Source of the DNA: Bacillota bacterium
GTDB lineage: Bacteria > Bacillota > UBA4882 > UBA8346
NCBI GenBank assembly: GCA_023400055.1
Contig: JAEXFN010000015.1
Location: forward strand, 1 to 14,805
Direction of reading: 5' to 3'
Length of the DNA: 14,805 nucleotides
Shown: positions 6,834 to 14,406 of the stretch, one piece after another
How the letters are laid out: every line of letters begins with the position of its first letter
Numbering within the stretch: the first letter of the stretch is position 1
Notes under the pieces: model-generated
Told to the model about the DNA's origin: nothing
What the model saw: the letters and a program-made list of their open reading frames with translations, nothing else
Databases searched by the model: none
Made by a program: the position numbers and the translations under genes

Positions 6834-8021
6834 GTGATCATGGCCAGAAAGCACATCTGGATCATGCCGAGGTTCGGCGTGCTCTTGCTCCTATGCTTAT
6901 TTTATGGCAGTGCCTCCGGGTATCCGCTGTCGGACGGACCGTTTCCCGCCCGGAACGATCAGCCTCCGACCATTACGTTGACGGCGGTGGGAGACATCGT
7001 CATGCATCAGTCGGTGATTCAGTCCGGGTATGACCCGGTCCGCCGCACCTACGACTTCCGGCCAATCTTCGCCGCGATCCGGCCGCTTTTAACGCAAGCC
7101 GATCTCAGCGTGGCGGTGCTGGAGAGTCCGCTCTCCGGGCCGGAACGCCGCTATAGCGGTTATCCCGGCTTCAACAGCCCGTATGCGATCGCCGACGCCG
7201 TGCAATGGGCCGGGGTCAAACTGGTCTTTACCGCGCACAATCATGCCTTGGACCAGGGCGGCCAGGGTGTGTTGAAGACCCTGGCCTATTACGACCGGAT
7301 CGGGCTGCGGCATACCGGGAGCAGTAGCGCTCCGGGGCAACCGCGTTTTCAGCTCATCGACTGCCGGGGCATCCGGCTGGCTTTTCTGGCCTGCACGGCC
7401 TCGACCAACGGCATTCCCACCCCGGCGGGGCGCGATTGGCTGGTTGACCGGCTGGACTTACCCCGAATCGCTGGCGATATCGCCGCGGCCAAAAAAGCCG
7501 GGGCCGACGCCATCGTGCTGGCCCTCCATTCCGGCGTCGAATACCGGCGCTTCCCCGACCGAGCCAAACGGCAGTTGTTCGGGCGGCTGCTGGCCATGGG
7601 CGTCGATATCCTGCTCGGTAGCCACGTTCACGTGATCGAGCCGCTGGAATGGCAGGAGATCGTCGCTCCGGATGGCCGGCGTCGCACCTGTTTTATCGCC
7701 TATTCCCTGGGCAACTTGCTCTCCAATCAGCGCTGGCGTTACAGCGATTGCGGATTGGCGGTAACGCTGCGCTTGCGCAAAGACCCGCGCTATTCCCATA
7801 GAATTCAGATACTGCAGGTCAGCCGTGCTCCGCTCTGGGTCCGCCGGACTCTGCGGGACGGCCGCTATCAGTATCTCATTCAAAAGCTGGACGGACCGAA
7901 GACGGCAATGGCGACGGCCGTTCCGGCGCTGAGCTTGAATGAACGTGCGCGGCTGCGGGAAGTGTGGTATGATACAGAGGAGTTGCTTAACGGCTGGCCG
8001 GTGGTTGAAGCGGGCCGTTGA
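6834..8021 (+). CDS. CapA-family (PGA_cap) exported metallophosphatase-like protein
   Basis: CapA/PGA_cap family protein, 395 residues from the chosen start, with a calcineurin-like fold linked in relatives to poly-gamma-glutamate capsule or other envelope functions. An N-terminal signal sequence or anchor is visible (hydrophobic FGVLLLLCLFYGSASG at about 14-29, preceded by basic residues). Metal-site motifs follow in order: GDIVMH (53-58), LESPLSG (96-102), AHNHALDQG (134-142), HSGVEY (232-237), GSHVHVIEPLEW (262-273) and YSLGNLLSNQRW (290-301). The protein therefore appears intact. The start GTG at 6834 is favoured because GGAGAGGA ends 7 bases before it; ATG at 6840 is possible, while an ATG at 6687 has no ribosome site and would bury the signal sequence. 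The UPF0178 gene follows 17 bases downstream and is likely co-transcribed. There is no pgsB/capB ligase here, so a capsule role is not supported by context. Confidence 0.88.
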   Translation: MIMARKHIWIMPRFGVLLLLCLFYGSASGYPLSDGPFPARNDQPPTITLTAVGDIVMHQSVIQSGYDPVRRTYDFRPIFAAIRPLLTQADLSVAVLESPLSGPERRYSGYPGFNSPYAIADAVQWAGVKLVFTAHNHALDQGGQGVLKTLAYYDRIGLRHTGSSSAPGQPRFQLIDCRGIRLAFLACTASTNGIPTPAGRDWLVDRLDLPRIAGDIAAAKKAGADAIVLALHSGVEYRRFPDRAKRQLFGRLLAMGVDILLGSHVHVIEPLEWQEIVAPDGRRRTCFIAYSLGNLLSNQRWRYSDCGLAVTLRLRKDPRYSHRIQILQVSRAPLWVRRTLRDGRYQYLIQKLDGPKTAMATAVPALSLNERARLREVWYDTEELLNGWPVVEAGR

Positions 8022-8038
8022 CCCCAGGAGGAGAGAAG

Positions 8039-8506
8039 ATGGAACGGGAAGCAAATCGGCCAGCGGCGCCGATCATTGTCGACGCCGATGCCACGCCGCG
8101 CGACTGTCTGAAGATCATCGATGAATTGGCGGAGGCCTTCGGGCGGGAAGTGATCACGGTGGCCTCGATCCACCACCGCATCGACCGGCCCAACCACCGG
8201 GTGGTGGGCGATGAACCCCAAGCGACCGATTTGGCCGTGGTCAATCTGACCGTCGCCGGAGCGATCGTGGTCACCCAGGATCAGGGCCTGGCTGCGCTGG
8301 TGCTGGCGAAGGGAGCCGCCGCCATCGCGCCGCACGGCGAGATTTTCCGGGAGGACCGGATGACCATGTTGCTCGAGGAACGGAATATCCTGGCACGCTG
8401 GCGGCGGAGCGGCGGCCGAACCAAAGGCCCGGCGCCGCGTTCGAAGGCGGACAACCTCCGCTTCGCCACCAATCTGCGAAAGCTCCTGGCGGGCGAGCTT
8501 TCCTGA
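8039..8506 (+). CDS. yqxD: UPF0178 / YaiI-YqxD family protein
   Basis: Small cytosolic protein of 155 residues, the usual size of the widespread UPF0178 (DUF188, YaiI/YqxD) family. Its cellular role is not established; from memory the fold is related to PIN-like nucleases. Family motifs seen: VDADATP (14-20; most members have VDADACP, so the cysteine is replaced by threonine), an acidic centre QATDLAVV (61-68), VVTQDQGLAALVL (77-89), a GP turn at 130-131 and DNLRFATNL (138-146). The acidic residues D15, D17, D64 and D81 are kept. ATG at 8039 has AGGAGGAG upstream with a 7-8 base gap; an in-frame TTG at 8018 would overlap the previous stop and has no ribosome site. It follows the CapA-like gene by 17 bases in one probable operon. 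Confidence 0.92.
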   Translation: MEREANRPAAPIIVDADATPRDCLKIIDELAEAFGREVITVASIHHRIDRPNHRVVGDEPQATDLAVVNLTVAGAIVVTQDQGLAALVLAKGAAAIAPHGEIFREDRMTMLLEERNILARWRRSGGRTKGPAPRSKADNLRFATNLRKLLAGELS

Positions 8507-8538
8507 CCGGTAAGCGTACGATATTTACCAAAAGGGAT

Positions 8539-8567
8539 TTGAGCAGGGTCAACGAACTCATTACACT
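8539..8567 (+). promoter_or_regulatory. Candidate promoter of the deacetylase gene
   Basis: TTGAGC (8539-8544) and TACACT (8562-8567), each 4 of 6 matches to consensus, are exactly 17 bases apart in the 123-base gap before the deacetylase. A 6-bp hairpin CGATCC/GGATCG (8580-8601) lies between it and the ribosome site. Confidence 0.35.
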
Positions 8568-8629
8568 TAACGTAACCGGCGATCCTGCATCCCGGGGATC
8601 GTACTTCAAGGAGAGAGCGCATAGCGGAC

Positions 8630-9793
8630 ATGGACATCATGAAGAATGTAAGAAAAGCAATGAATCAGAAGCTGGGGTGGATCGGTTTATTTTTGGCTTT
8701 GCTGATGGTGTGTGGAATCGTTCTGCCATCCTACCTGAAGGCGGAATCGCCGGGCAAAGCGGTTGGGGCGGCTACCCATCCGGTGCTGATCCCGGTCTTG
8801 TGCTACCACCGGATCATACCCAACGGCCCCAGCGTTTATGATTTCAGCCCCGCTCAGCTGGAACAGCATTTCCAATACTTGAAAGAGCACGGTTACCACC
8901 CGATCACCGCCTTGCAAATGTTGCAGGCCGAGCACGATCCCGCTAGGCTCCCCGCCAGACCGGTGGTCCTGACCTTCGATGACGGACACCGCAGCCATTA
9001 CACCACGGTCTTCCCGTTATTGAAGAAATATGGCTATCAGGCCACTTTCTTCGTGATCGCCGGATCGGTGGCGACCCGGAGCGAAAACGCCATCACCTGG
9101 GCGGAACTTGAGGAGATGGCCCAAGCCGGGATGGACATCGAATGCCATAGCATGACCCACCCTTTCCTGACCGATCGCCGGGCGGCGGGCGGGACGGAGC
9201 ATTACCGGAAATGGCTGGAACATGAGATCCGCGATTCCAAGCTGCTGATCGAGGAGAAGCTGCACCGGCCGGTCCGGTTGCTGGCCTATCCGTACGGCTG
9301 GTTCAACCAGACCGTGGAGGAAGTGGCGCTCCAGGCCGGCTACCAGGGGATGCACACCGTCTTCTGGGGAAATAACGAAAGCGGCGACAGCCCGCTGCGG
9401 ATCAAGCGGCGGGTGATGGAGAACAGCTACGACCTTGCTAAGCTGGAGCGGATCCTGACCATTCGCCCATTGCACCTGCAGATCTACGGTCCCGCCGATG
9501 CGGCCATCGTCACCCAGATTCCCGCGATCCGCTTCAAACTGTCGATTCAGGACCGCGGCCAAGGCTCGGGTCAAGCCCAAGGGGTTAAAGACATTGAGCT
9601 GCAGGTCAGGAACTACCGGGTCAGCCTGGAACCGGATGGGCAAGGCGTTTACACTTTCCAGCCGCCGGAGTTGAAACCCGGTTACTGCATGATCACGGTC
9701 AAGGGTTCGGATGCGGCGGGAAACCTGTACGAGACCTCCTGGGGCTTCGATTACCGCAAGCACGATCCCGCCGACGCGCAACGGGGGCTTTAA
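8630..9793 (+). CDS. Membrane-anchored CE4 polysaccharide deacetylase with Ig-like tail
   Basis: Extracellular carbohydrate esterase family 4 enzyme (NodB homology), 387 residues, removing acetyl groups from an N-acetylated glycan such as peptidoglycan or an exopolysaccharide. Residues 15-35 are a signal or anchor helix after a basic N-terminus. The opening IPVLCYHRI (54-62) is typical of the PgaB-like branch. The catalytic set is present: TFDDG (115-119) with D117 and D118, metal histidines H173 and H177 in ECHSMTH, and R216 with YPYG (220-223). Residues ~285-375 look like an Ig-like beta domain ending DAAGNLYETSWGF, probably for wall or glycan binding. The nearest ribosome site (AAGGAGAG, 8608-8615) is unusually far (about 14 bases) from ATG 8630; ATG 8639 is further still. 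It may share an envelope role with the CapA-like protein upstream. A terminator follows at 9865. Confidence 0.92.
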   Translation: MDIMKNVRKAMNQKLGWIGLFLALLMVCGIVLPSYLKAESPGKAVGAATHPVLIPVLCYHRIIPNGPSVYDFSPAQLEQHFQYLKEHGYHPITALQMLQAEHDPARLPARPVVLTFDDGHRSHYTTVFPLLKKYGYQATFFVIAGSVATRSENAITWAELEEMAQAGMDIECHSMTHPFLTDRRAAGGTEHYRKWLEHEIRDSKLLIEEKLHRPVRLLAYPYGWFNQTVEEVALQAGYQGMHTVFWGNNESGDSPLRIKRRVMENSYDLAKLERILTIRPLHLQIYGPADAAIVTQIPAIRFKLSIQDRGQGSGQAQGVKDIELQVRNYRVSLEPDGQGVYTFQPPELKPGYCMITVKGSDAAGNLYETSWGFDYRKHDPADAQRGL

Positions 9794-9864
9794 AAGCTGA
9801 TCCGCAACCGAGGCCGCGCCGCGCTTGCAAACCATCCCAACTCGCCAAAAACTAAATCCGGTTG

Positions 9865-9898
9865 CCAAGAGCCGTCCCGCCGGGTCGGCTCTTTTTGG
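9865..9898 (+). terminator. Intrinsic terminator after the deacetylase
   Basis: AAGAGCCG, a T-T mismatch, CCC, loop GCC, GGG, then CGGCTCTT forms a long stem ending in TTTTT (9892-9896). It lies about 70 bases after the deacetylase stop. The following 9899-10081 stretch shows no gene and no convincing promoter. Confidence 0.85.
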
Positions 9899-10095
9899 CG
9901 TCTTTTCGATCTCGGCCGCGACGGATTAAATCCAATTGCGGAAAGCCATAATAATTGCGGATGGCGAAGCGCGTCGCATGGCGGGCTTCAGCCCTTTGAC
10001 GATCCGGACTACCGTTTGGTAGGTAGAAATACCCACCGGCCATGGGTTGATTGTCATCATCACGATCATCAATCCCAAATTAAGGAGGCATCCGA

Positions 10096-10980
10096 ATGAA
10101 GCAAAACTCCTTGGATGAGCTTACCGAGAAAGTGAAGCGCCGTTTCCAGGAAGAGCCGCGTTTGGCGGGCTATGCCCTGAAGGCCAGGGCCTATGAGAAC
10201 GGCATGGTCCGGATTCAAGGCATCGTGGATGTGCTGGAAGAGAAGCGCCGGGCGGAAGAGCTGGTCCGCAAGCTGCCGGGCGTCAGGAGCGTCGAGAACA
10301 ACATCACAGTCTGCACCGACGGACCGGTCGACGATGAGGATGTGGCCTTCGAAGTCAGCGAGGAGTTGCGGGCCGATCCGGAGATCCCCGATTCGCTCGG
10401 CTTCAAAGTGAACGGCGGCGCGGTGCAACTGGTGGGGAGCGTCGCCAGCAAGAGCGAGCTGGACCGGGCGCTGGAGAAGGCGGCCAAGGCGCGGGGGGTG
10501 CGCGAGGTGCGCAGCCAGGTAAAGCTGGCGGAGGAGGTGGATGACGCCACCATCACCAATAACGTTCATGCCGCGTTGATGGCCGAGCCGTCACTGATCC
10601 CGGGACGGATCAAGGCGCTGACCCGGGAGGGCGTGGTTACCCTGTGGGGCAATGTCGGCGAGGAAGCGATCGCGCTGGCGATTTCGCTGGCGGCCGGCGT
10701 TCCCGGCGTGCGCAAGGTGATCAATGCCTTTAATAAGCCCCGGGTGGAGTGGGACGACCGGATCGTGCTGCGGATGATGGATCAGATCGCGGCCAATCCC
10801 TACCTTAACGAGCTGCCGATCGAAATCGCGGTCGATGACGGCCGGATCAGCCTCTCCGGCAGGCTGGATACGGTCGAAGCCAAGCGCGACATCGATGCAG
10901 TGATCCAGCAGACCTTGGACGAGTTTCATCTGCCGAACTCGGTCATGCACAACAAGTTGCGACTGGAACCGGAGGAATAA
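10096..10980 (+). CDS. Protein of four BON domains
   Basis: A 294-residue protein built almost wholly from BON (bacterial OsmY and nodulation) domains, an alpha-beta fold thought to bind membranes or phospholipids or glycans. Four repeats can be traced: about 6-73 (ending GVRSVENNITV), 80-146 (ending GVREVRSQVKL), 150-214 (ending GVRKVINAFNK) and 219-292 (ending NSVMHNKLRL). Each has the helix, then G-x-V-x-L-x-G strand pattern, e.g. GMVRIQGIV (36-44), GAVQLVGSV (108-116), GVVTLWGNV (179-187) and GRISLSGRL (249-257). There is no signal peptide, whereas OsmY-type proteins are exported, so this one seems cytosolic. ATG at 10096 has AAGGAGG 7 bases upstream. It is monocistronic and converges on cca with only 17 bases between stops. 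Function is unknown, perhaps stress-related. Confidence 0.88.
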   Translation: MKQNSLDELTEKVKRRFQEEPRLAGYALKARAYENGMVRIQGIVDVLEEKRRAEELVRKLPGVRSVENNITVCTDGPVDDEDVAFEVSEELRADPEIPDSLGFKVNGGAVQLVGSVASKSELDRALEKAAKARGVREVRSQVKLAEEVDDATITNNVHAALMAEPSLIPGRIKALTREGVVTLWGNVGEEAIALAISLAAGVPGVRKVINAFNKPRVEWDDRIVLRMMDQIAANPYLNELPIEIAVDDGRISLSGRLDTVEAKRDIDAVIQQTLDEFHLPNSVMHNKLRLEPEE

Positions 10981-10997
10981 CGCTGCTTGGTGTGGCC

Positions 10998-12389
10998 TCA
11001 ACCGGGCGGCGCCTGCTTCAGATAGGCGGTGGCGATCTGGAGCAGGGCTTCCCGGTTGTTGCGGTCCGGCTGTTCCCAGACCGCTTCCTGCAGGGCGTCC
11101 AGCACCCGGCCGATCAGCGGGCCGGGCTTCAGGCCGAAATGGCTGATCAGATCGTGGCCGGTCAACGCCAGCCGGAAAGACTCCCGGGCGGCCGGTTCCT
11201 CCAGGAGCGCCAGGATCCGCTCGCTCATTTCGCGCCAGTATTCCCAAGCCGCCGTGTCGATCCGGCCGGTGGCCACGATGTCGGCGCGCCGTAACTCCAG
11301 CAGGTCGCGCACCCGTTCCGGGCCGACCTTGGCGATCAGGCGGCGGATGGCGGCGTCGCCGGTCTGCGGCTGTACCAGGAACATATGCCAGCGGACCAGT
11401 TTGGCGACGGTCTCGACCAACCGCCCCGGATAACGCAGCCGGGTCAGCGCGGCCTCGGCCATGGCCGCGCCTTGCTGATCGTGGCCGTAAAAATGGACCC
11501 CGGTCTCATTCTCGAAACGGGTGGCCGGCTTGGCGATGTCGTGCAGCAGGGCGGCCAGCCGCAGTTCCAGTTGGGGCCGGACGGTTTCGGTGGCCACCAG
11601 CAGGTGTTCCCAGAGCGGATAGCGGTGGTAGCGGCCTTGTTCTAGGTCGGTCGCCTCCAGCTCCGGCAGGAAGAGCGCCAGCAGGCCGCTCTGCCGCAAA
11701 CCGGTCAAGCCAATCCGCACCCGCTCGCCCAAGAGCAGCTTGCTGAATTCGTCGCGGATCCGTTCCGGGCTGACCGGCCGGCCCCACTCGGCCCGGACCG
11801 CGGCGGCAGTGCGCCGGTCCGGCCGCAGCTCCAAGGTAGCCAAGAAACGGTAGAAGCGGAACATCCGCAGGCCGTCCTCGCGGAAACGGACCGCCGGATC
11901 GCCCACCGCCCGCAGCACCCGTTTTTGCAGATCGGCGTAACCGCGGCAGGGATCGACCAGCGTACCGTCGGCGAAATCATAGGCCAGTGCGTTGATGGTG
12001 AAATCCCGCCGCAGCAGGTCCTGGGCGATCTCGGTCCCGAAGCGGATGGCGTCGGGCCGTCGGCCGTCGCTGTAGCCGAGGTCCTCGCGGAAGGTGGTCA
12101 CTTCCAGTTTGCCCCCCTCGGCCAGCACGGTGATGGTGCCGTAGGCCTTGCCGGTGGGCACGGTCTTGGGGAAGAGGCTCTCGACCCGCTCCGGCCGGGC
12201 GTCGGTCGTCAGATCCCAGTCGCTGGGGGAGCCGCCCCAGAGCAGATCGCGGACCGCGCCGCCGACCAGGTAGGCCTGGTAACCCTGGCCGAGCAGCGAC
12301 CCGGCCGCGGCCCGCACCCAGTCGGGAATGGCCCGGAAGTTCAAGGCCTCCGTGGTATTCAGAGGAAAACGGGTTTGGGAGGCGGACAT
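10998..12389 (-). CDS. cca: CCA-adding tRNA nucleotidyltransferase with HD domain
   Basis: Class II nucleotidyltransferase that adds or repairs the CCA end of tRNAs, 463 residues. The head domain has YLVGGAVRDLL (40-50), the metal-binding DWD pair D57 and D59 in SDWDLTT, RRDFTINALAYD (127-138) and the neck motif REDGLRMFRFYRF (170-182). A C-terminal HD domain follows: EHLL (261-264), LLHDIAKP (281-288) with H283 and D284, and GHDQQGA (302-308). HD-fused forms may also have phosphohydrolase activity, but CCA-only versus A-only specificity cannot be decided here. ATG at 12389 is chosen because AAAGGGTGAT lies just upstream on the minus strand; a GTG at 12398 overlaps that site. No terminator is seen between its stop and the convergent BON gene. 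No tRNA gene is nearby. Confidence 0.93.
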   Translation of the reverse strand: MSASQTRFPLNTTEALNFRAIPDWVRAAAGSLLGQGYQAYLVGGAVRDLLWGGSPSDWDLTTDARPERVESLFPKTVPTGKAYGTITVLAEGGKLEVTTFREDLGYSDGRRPDAIRFGTEIAQDLLRRDFTINALAYDFADGTLVDPCRGYADLQKRVLRAVGDPAVRFREDGLRMFRFYRFLATLELRPDRRTAAAVRAEWGRPVSPERIRDEFSKLLLGERVRIGLTGLRQSGLLALFLPELEATDLEQGRYHRYPLWEHLLVATETVRPQLELRLAALLHDIAKPATRFENETGVHFYGHDQQGAAMAEAALTRLRYPGRLVETVAKLVRWHMFLVQPQTGDAAIRRLIAKVGPERVRDLLELRRADIVATGRIDTAAWEYWREMSERILALLEEPAARESFRLALTGHDLISHFGLKPGPLIGRVLDALQEAVWEQPDRNNREALLQIATAYLKQAPPG

Positions 12390-12452
12390 GGCGATCACCC
12401 TTTTGTTTTAAGTTATAACGAGACCTAACCCTTGGCCCTTTGCGGTAGATGT

Positions 12453-12686
12453 CCATCCATGAACGCCGCAAGCTTAAGCCATCCTGGCTCTGGGGCTGCG
12501 CGTTACGCCATCCATGGCCGCTTACCCTTAAGCCATCCTGGCTCTGGCTTCCCGAATCGGGAAGGGAAACCACCGGGCTCTGGGATCAAAAAGCTTTTAG
12601 AATTCGAAGCATGGCGGTTACTCTCCCCGATTCGGGCCAAAACCAGGACGGTTCGAGCTCGGCGGTCCAGGGATGGAATACCGCCG
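12453..12686. repeat. Compound direct/inverted repeat patch between cca and corA
   Basis: Two ~40-bp direct copies (12453-12493 and 12508-12547, 55-base offset) share CCATCCATG near the start and an identical 21-base block that contains CCATCCTGGCTCTGG. The second copy continues into CCCGAATCGGG. An inverted imperfect copy lies at 12626-12651 (CCCGATTCGGG then CCAGGACGG; 23 of 26 bases match 12533-12561 apart from a 3-base gap). Another inverted CCAGGGATGG is at 12667-12676, inside a 7-bp hairpin CGGCGGT/ACCGCCG (12660-12686). CTTCCCGA-A-TCGGGAAG (12548-12564) is itself a near-palindrome. No coding potential is seen in 12399-12759. It resembles a decayed small mobile repeat or a structured intergenic element. 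Confidence 0.75.
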
Positions 12687-12759
12687 GGAGAGCAAGAAAG
12701 AGGTCGGCATTATCGATTGCCTGCATATCCGTCCATTCAAGCGCGTCGTCGAAACTCGC

Positions 12760-13710
12760 TCAAAACCAGTGTTTCCGCTTGAAATACCAGAGCATTCCGC
12801 CGACGGTGCCCCCCATCAGCAGCCAGAGCAGGAGCAGCCCGTGTTTCCAGGTCAGTTCCGGAAAGTGCTGGAAGTTCATGCCGTAATAACCGACGATCAG
12901 GGTCAGCGGCAGCATGATGGTGGAGACCACGGTCAGCGTCATCATCACCTCGTTCATCCGATTGGAGAGGGCCGAGAGATAGATCTCCTGGGCGCCGGCG
13001 AGGATGTCCCGCTGGGTCTCGCAGAGTTCGTGCAGGCGGATTAGTTGATCGTAGAGCAGGCTCATGAAGGGCAGCGCTTCCAGATCGACGAAGGGATTCT
13101 CGCGCCGGGAAAGCAGGCCCAGCGCCTCGCGCATGGGCGCCAAGGCCTTGCGCATGGCGATCAGATCGCGTTTTAAGCTAAAGAGTTCGGCCAGGAGTTC
13201 CCGGTCCGGCCGGGGAAAGATCCGGTCTTCGATCGCCTCGGTGCGATCGGCGATCTCGTCCAGGGCCGTAAAGCTCCGGCCGATCAGCGGCACCGCGATA
13301 TGGTAAAAGAGCACGTCCGAACCCTGGCTGAAAAAACGGGCCGGCGGCTCCCGTTGCAGCGTGGCGATGGCCTCCAGTGGTCCGGGGTGAATGGTAATCA
13401 GGAAATTGCTGCCGAGGATGAAGTGGCAGGCATCGAGCCCGACCTCGCCCGCTTGGCTGAAATGGATCTCCTGAAGCAGCAGGTGCAGGTAGGAATCGAA
13501 TTCGTCCAGAAAGGCGCGCGGCTGCGGCGTGAAGATCCGCTCGACGGTCAGCGGATGAAACAGCCCCAGTTCGATCAGCAGCGGCCGGATCTCGGCCTCG
13601 CCTCCCTCCAGATCCAGCCAAAGAACGGCGGCGGGATCCTGCAGCATCGTCTGGAATTGTTCCCGGGGCAGCCGGGTGACGCCCGACTGGCCGCGCCATG
13701 ATAAAAACAT
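12760..13710 (-). CDS. corA: CorA-family magnesium/divalent metal channel
   Basis: CorA-type Mg2+ (or Co2+/Ni2+) channel, 316 residues, acting in the cytoplasmic membrane as a pentamer in known relatives. The soluble N-terminal domain (1-~150) and long stalk helix (~150-255) are followed by two C-terminal membrane segments at about 257-275 and 289-308. The signature YGMNF (276-280) sits directly after the first one, and the protein ends with a basic tail KRKHWF. Length and layout match functional members. ATG at 13710 is chosen because GAGGTGA lies 5 bases upstream on the minus strand. An ATG at 13737 and a TTG at 13749 are in frame but lack such a site, and they would add a non-typical MEDLCEVKL-type extension. 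No M-box-like leader was recognised upstream. Its stop is about 370 bases before the cca start on the same strand, so co-transcription is possible but unproven. Confidence 0.92.
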   Translation of the reverse strand: MFLSWRGQSGVTRLPREQFQTMLQDPAAVLWLDLEGGEAEIRPLLIELGLFHPLTVERIFTPQPRAFLDEFDSYLHLLLQEIHFSQAGEVGLDACHFILGSNFLITIHPGPLEAIATLQREPPARFFSQGSDVLFYHIAVPLIGRSFTALDEIADRTEAIEDRIFPRPDRELLAELFSLKRDLIAMRKALAPMREALGLLSRRENPFVDLEALPFMSLLYDQLIRLHELCETQRDILAGAQEIYLSALSNRMNEVMMTLTVVSTIMLPLTLIVGYYGMNFQHFPELTWKHGLLLLWLLMGGTVGGMLWYFKRKHWF

Positions 13711-13852
13711 CAGCTTCACCTCGCAGAGATCTTCCATGAAGGCCGCCAAAAACCTGCTTTTATTTGCAACGGGCGACCGCCGTTCCGGCCGGGGAAGGTT
13801 TTCCGACCATTCGACTCCCGGCTGCGGCTAAAGAGCAATGCAAGTTTTGACC

Positions 13853-13880
13853 AATTTATCAAAGAACCGATTTTTCACAA
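13853..13880 (-). promoter_or_regulatory. Candidate corA promoter
   Basis: On the minus strand TTGTGA (13880-13875) and TAAATT (13858-13853), both 4 of 6 matches, are 16 bases apart in an AT-rich stretch about 140 bases upstream of the corA start. A short direct repeat AGTTAAA-C-AGTTAAA lies just beyond it. Confidence 0.3.
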
Positions 13881-13977
13881 AATCTATAGTTAAACAGTTA
13901 AAACGATGTAGAGTGACTGAAAGTCGTATCTTGGGAGAAAGCCTTGTCTATCCATCTTAATCCTGTGCGATGTGTCC

Positions 13978-14180
13978 AGGGGTTGAACGGCCAACCCCTA
14001 GGACCTACCCCACCGCAGGGCCTCATGCCGGCCCTTGACCCGGCATTTACCTTTACCAAACGTACCGAATGCTATTAAGAAACTATTCTGCCAATCGCAT
14101 CTCTTTTTGAAAGCAATTTCTGTTTGGCAACGGCATGCGCTCCATTCGCAATGCCGTGCCGGTCTACCTCCCTGTAGACC
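13978..14180. other. Hairpin block A, possible structured RNA
   Basis: Four stem-loops occur in 203 bases: AGGGGTTG/CAACCCCT (13978-13999); ATGCCGG/CCGGCAT (14025-14046); a 13-bp bulged stem at 14126-14160 (GGC-ACGGCAT-GCG paired with CGC-ATGCCGT-GCC, one bulged A on each side); and GGTCTAC/GTAGACC (14161-14180). CCACC (14010-14014) could pair with GGTGG (14186-14190) to close the last three. No protein reading frame, terminator-type T run or known RNA family was recognised, and strand is undecided. Confidence 0.4.
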
Positions 14181-14259
14181 GTTTGGGTGGATAATCTAGC
14201 CTAAAAAATCAAGAGGAATCCATAGACATCCCAATTCCACCTTACATTTTTGCCTTCAT

Positions 14260-14406
14260 ACAGCCGCCAAGGATGGCGGCTGTGCGGCGTTGCTGGCCGG
14301 ATGAAAGCACCGCCGTCGGCTAGGAACCATCATATAGAAGACGCCGGCAAGGGAGGCCGGCGGCAAACTTCATTGTCCATTTACCTTGCGGTTCAGGGAT
14401 GAACCG
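14260..14406. other. Hairpin block B
   Basis: Three perfect stems: ACAGCCGCC/GGCGGCTGT with loop AAGGAT (14260-14283); CGCCGGC/GCCGGCG with loop AAGGGAG (14342-14362); and CGGTTCA/TGAACCG with a GNRA-type loop GGGA on the plus strand (14389-14406). On the minus strand the 14342-14362 stem, followed by GTCTTCT, lies just after the stop at 14370 and could be a weak terminator. The interval 14181-14259 shows nothing further. Confidence 0.4.

Noticed and set aside
13711..14200. M-box (magnesium) riboswitch upstream of corA
   Set aside because: None of the conserved M-box core sequence was recognised on the minus strand, and the hairpins lie too far upstream.
13970..14200. tmRNA, RNase P RNA or 6S RNA
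   Set aside because: The diagnostic conserved segments of these RNAs are not present on either strand as far as I can read.
14160..14362. CsrA-binding hairpins (ANGGA in loops)
   Set aside because: Loops with ANGGA occur, but some only on the plus strand and others only on the minus strand, so no single transcript has a consistent set.
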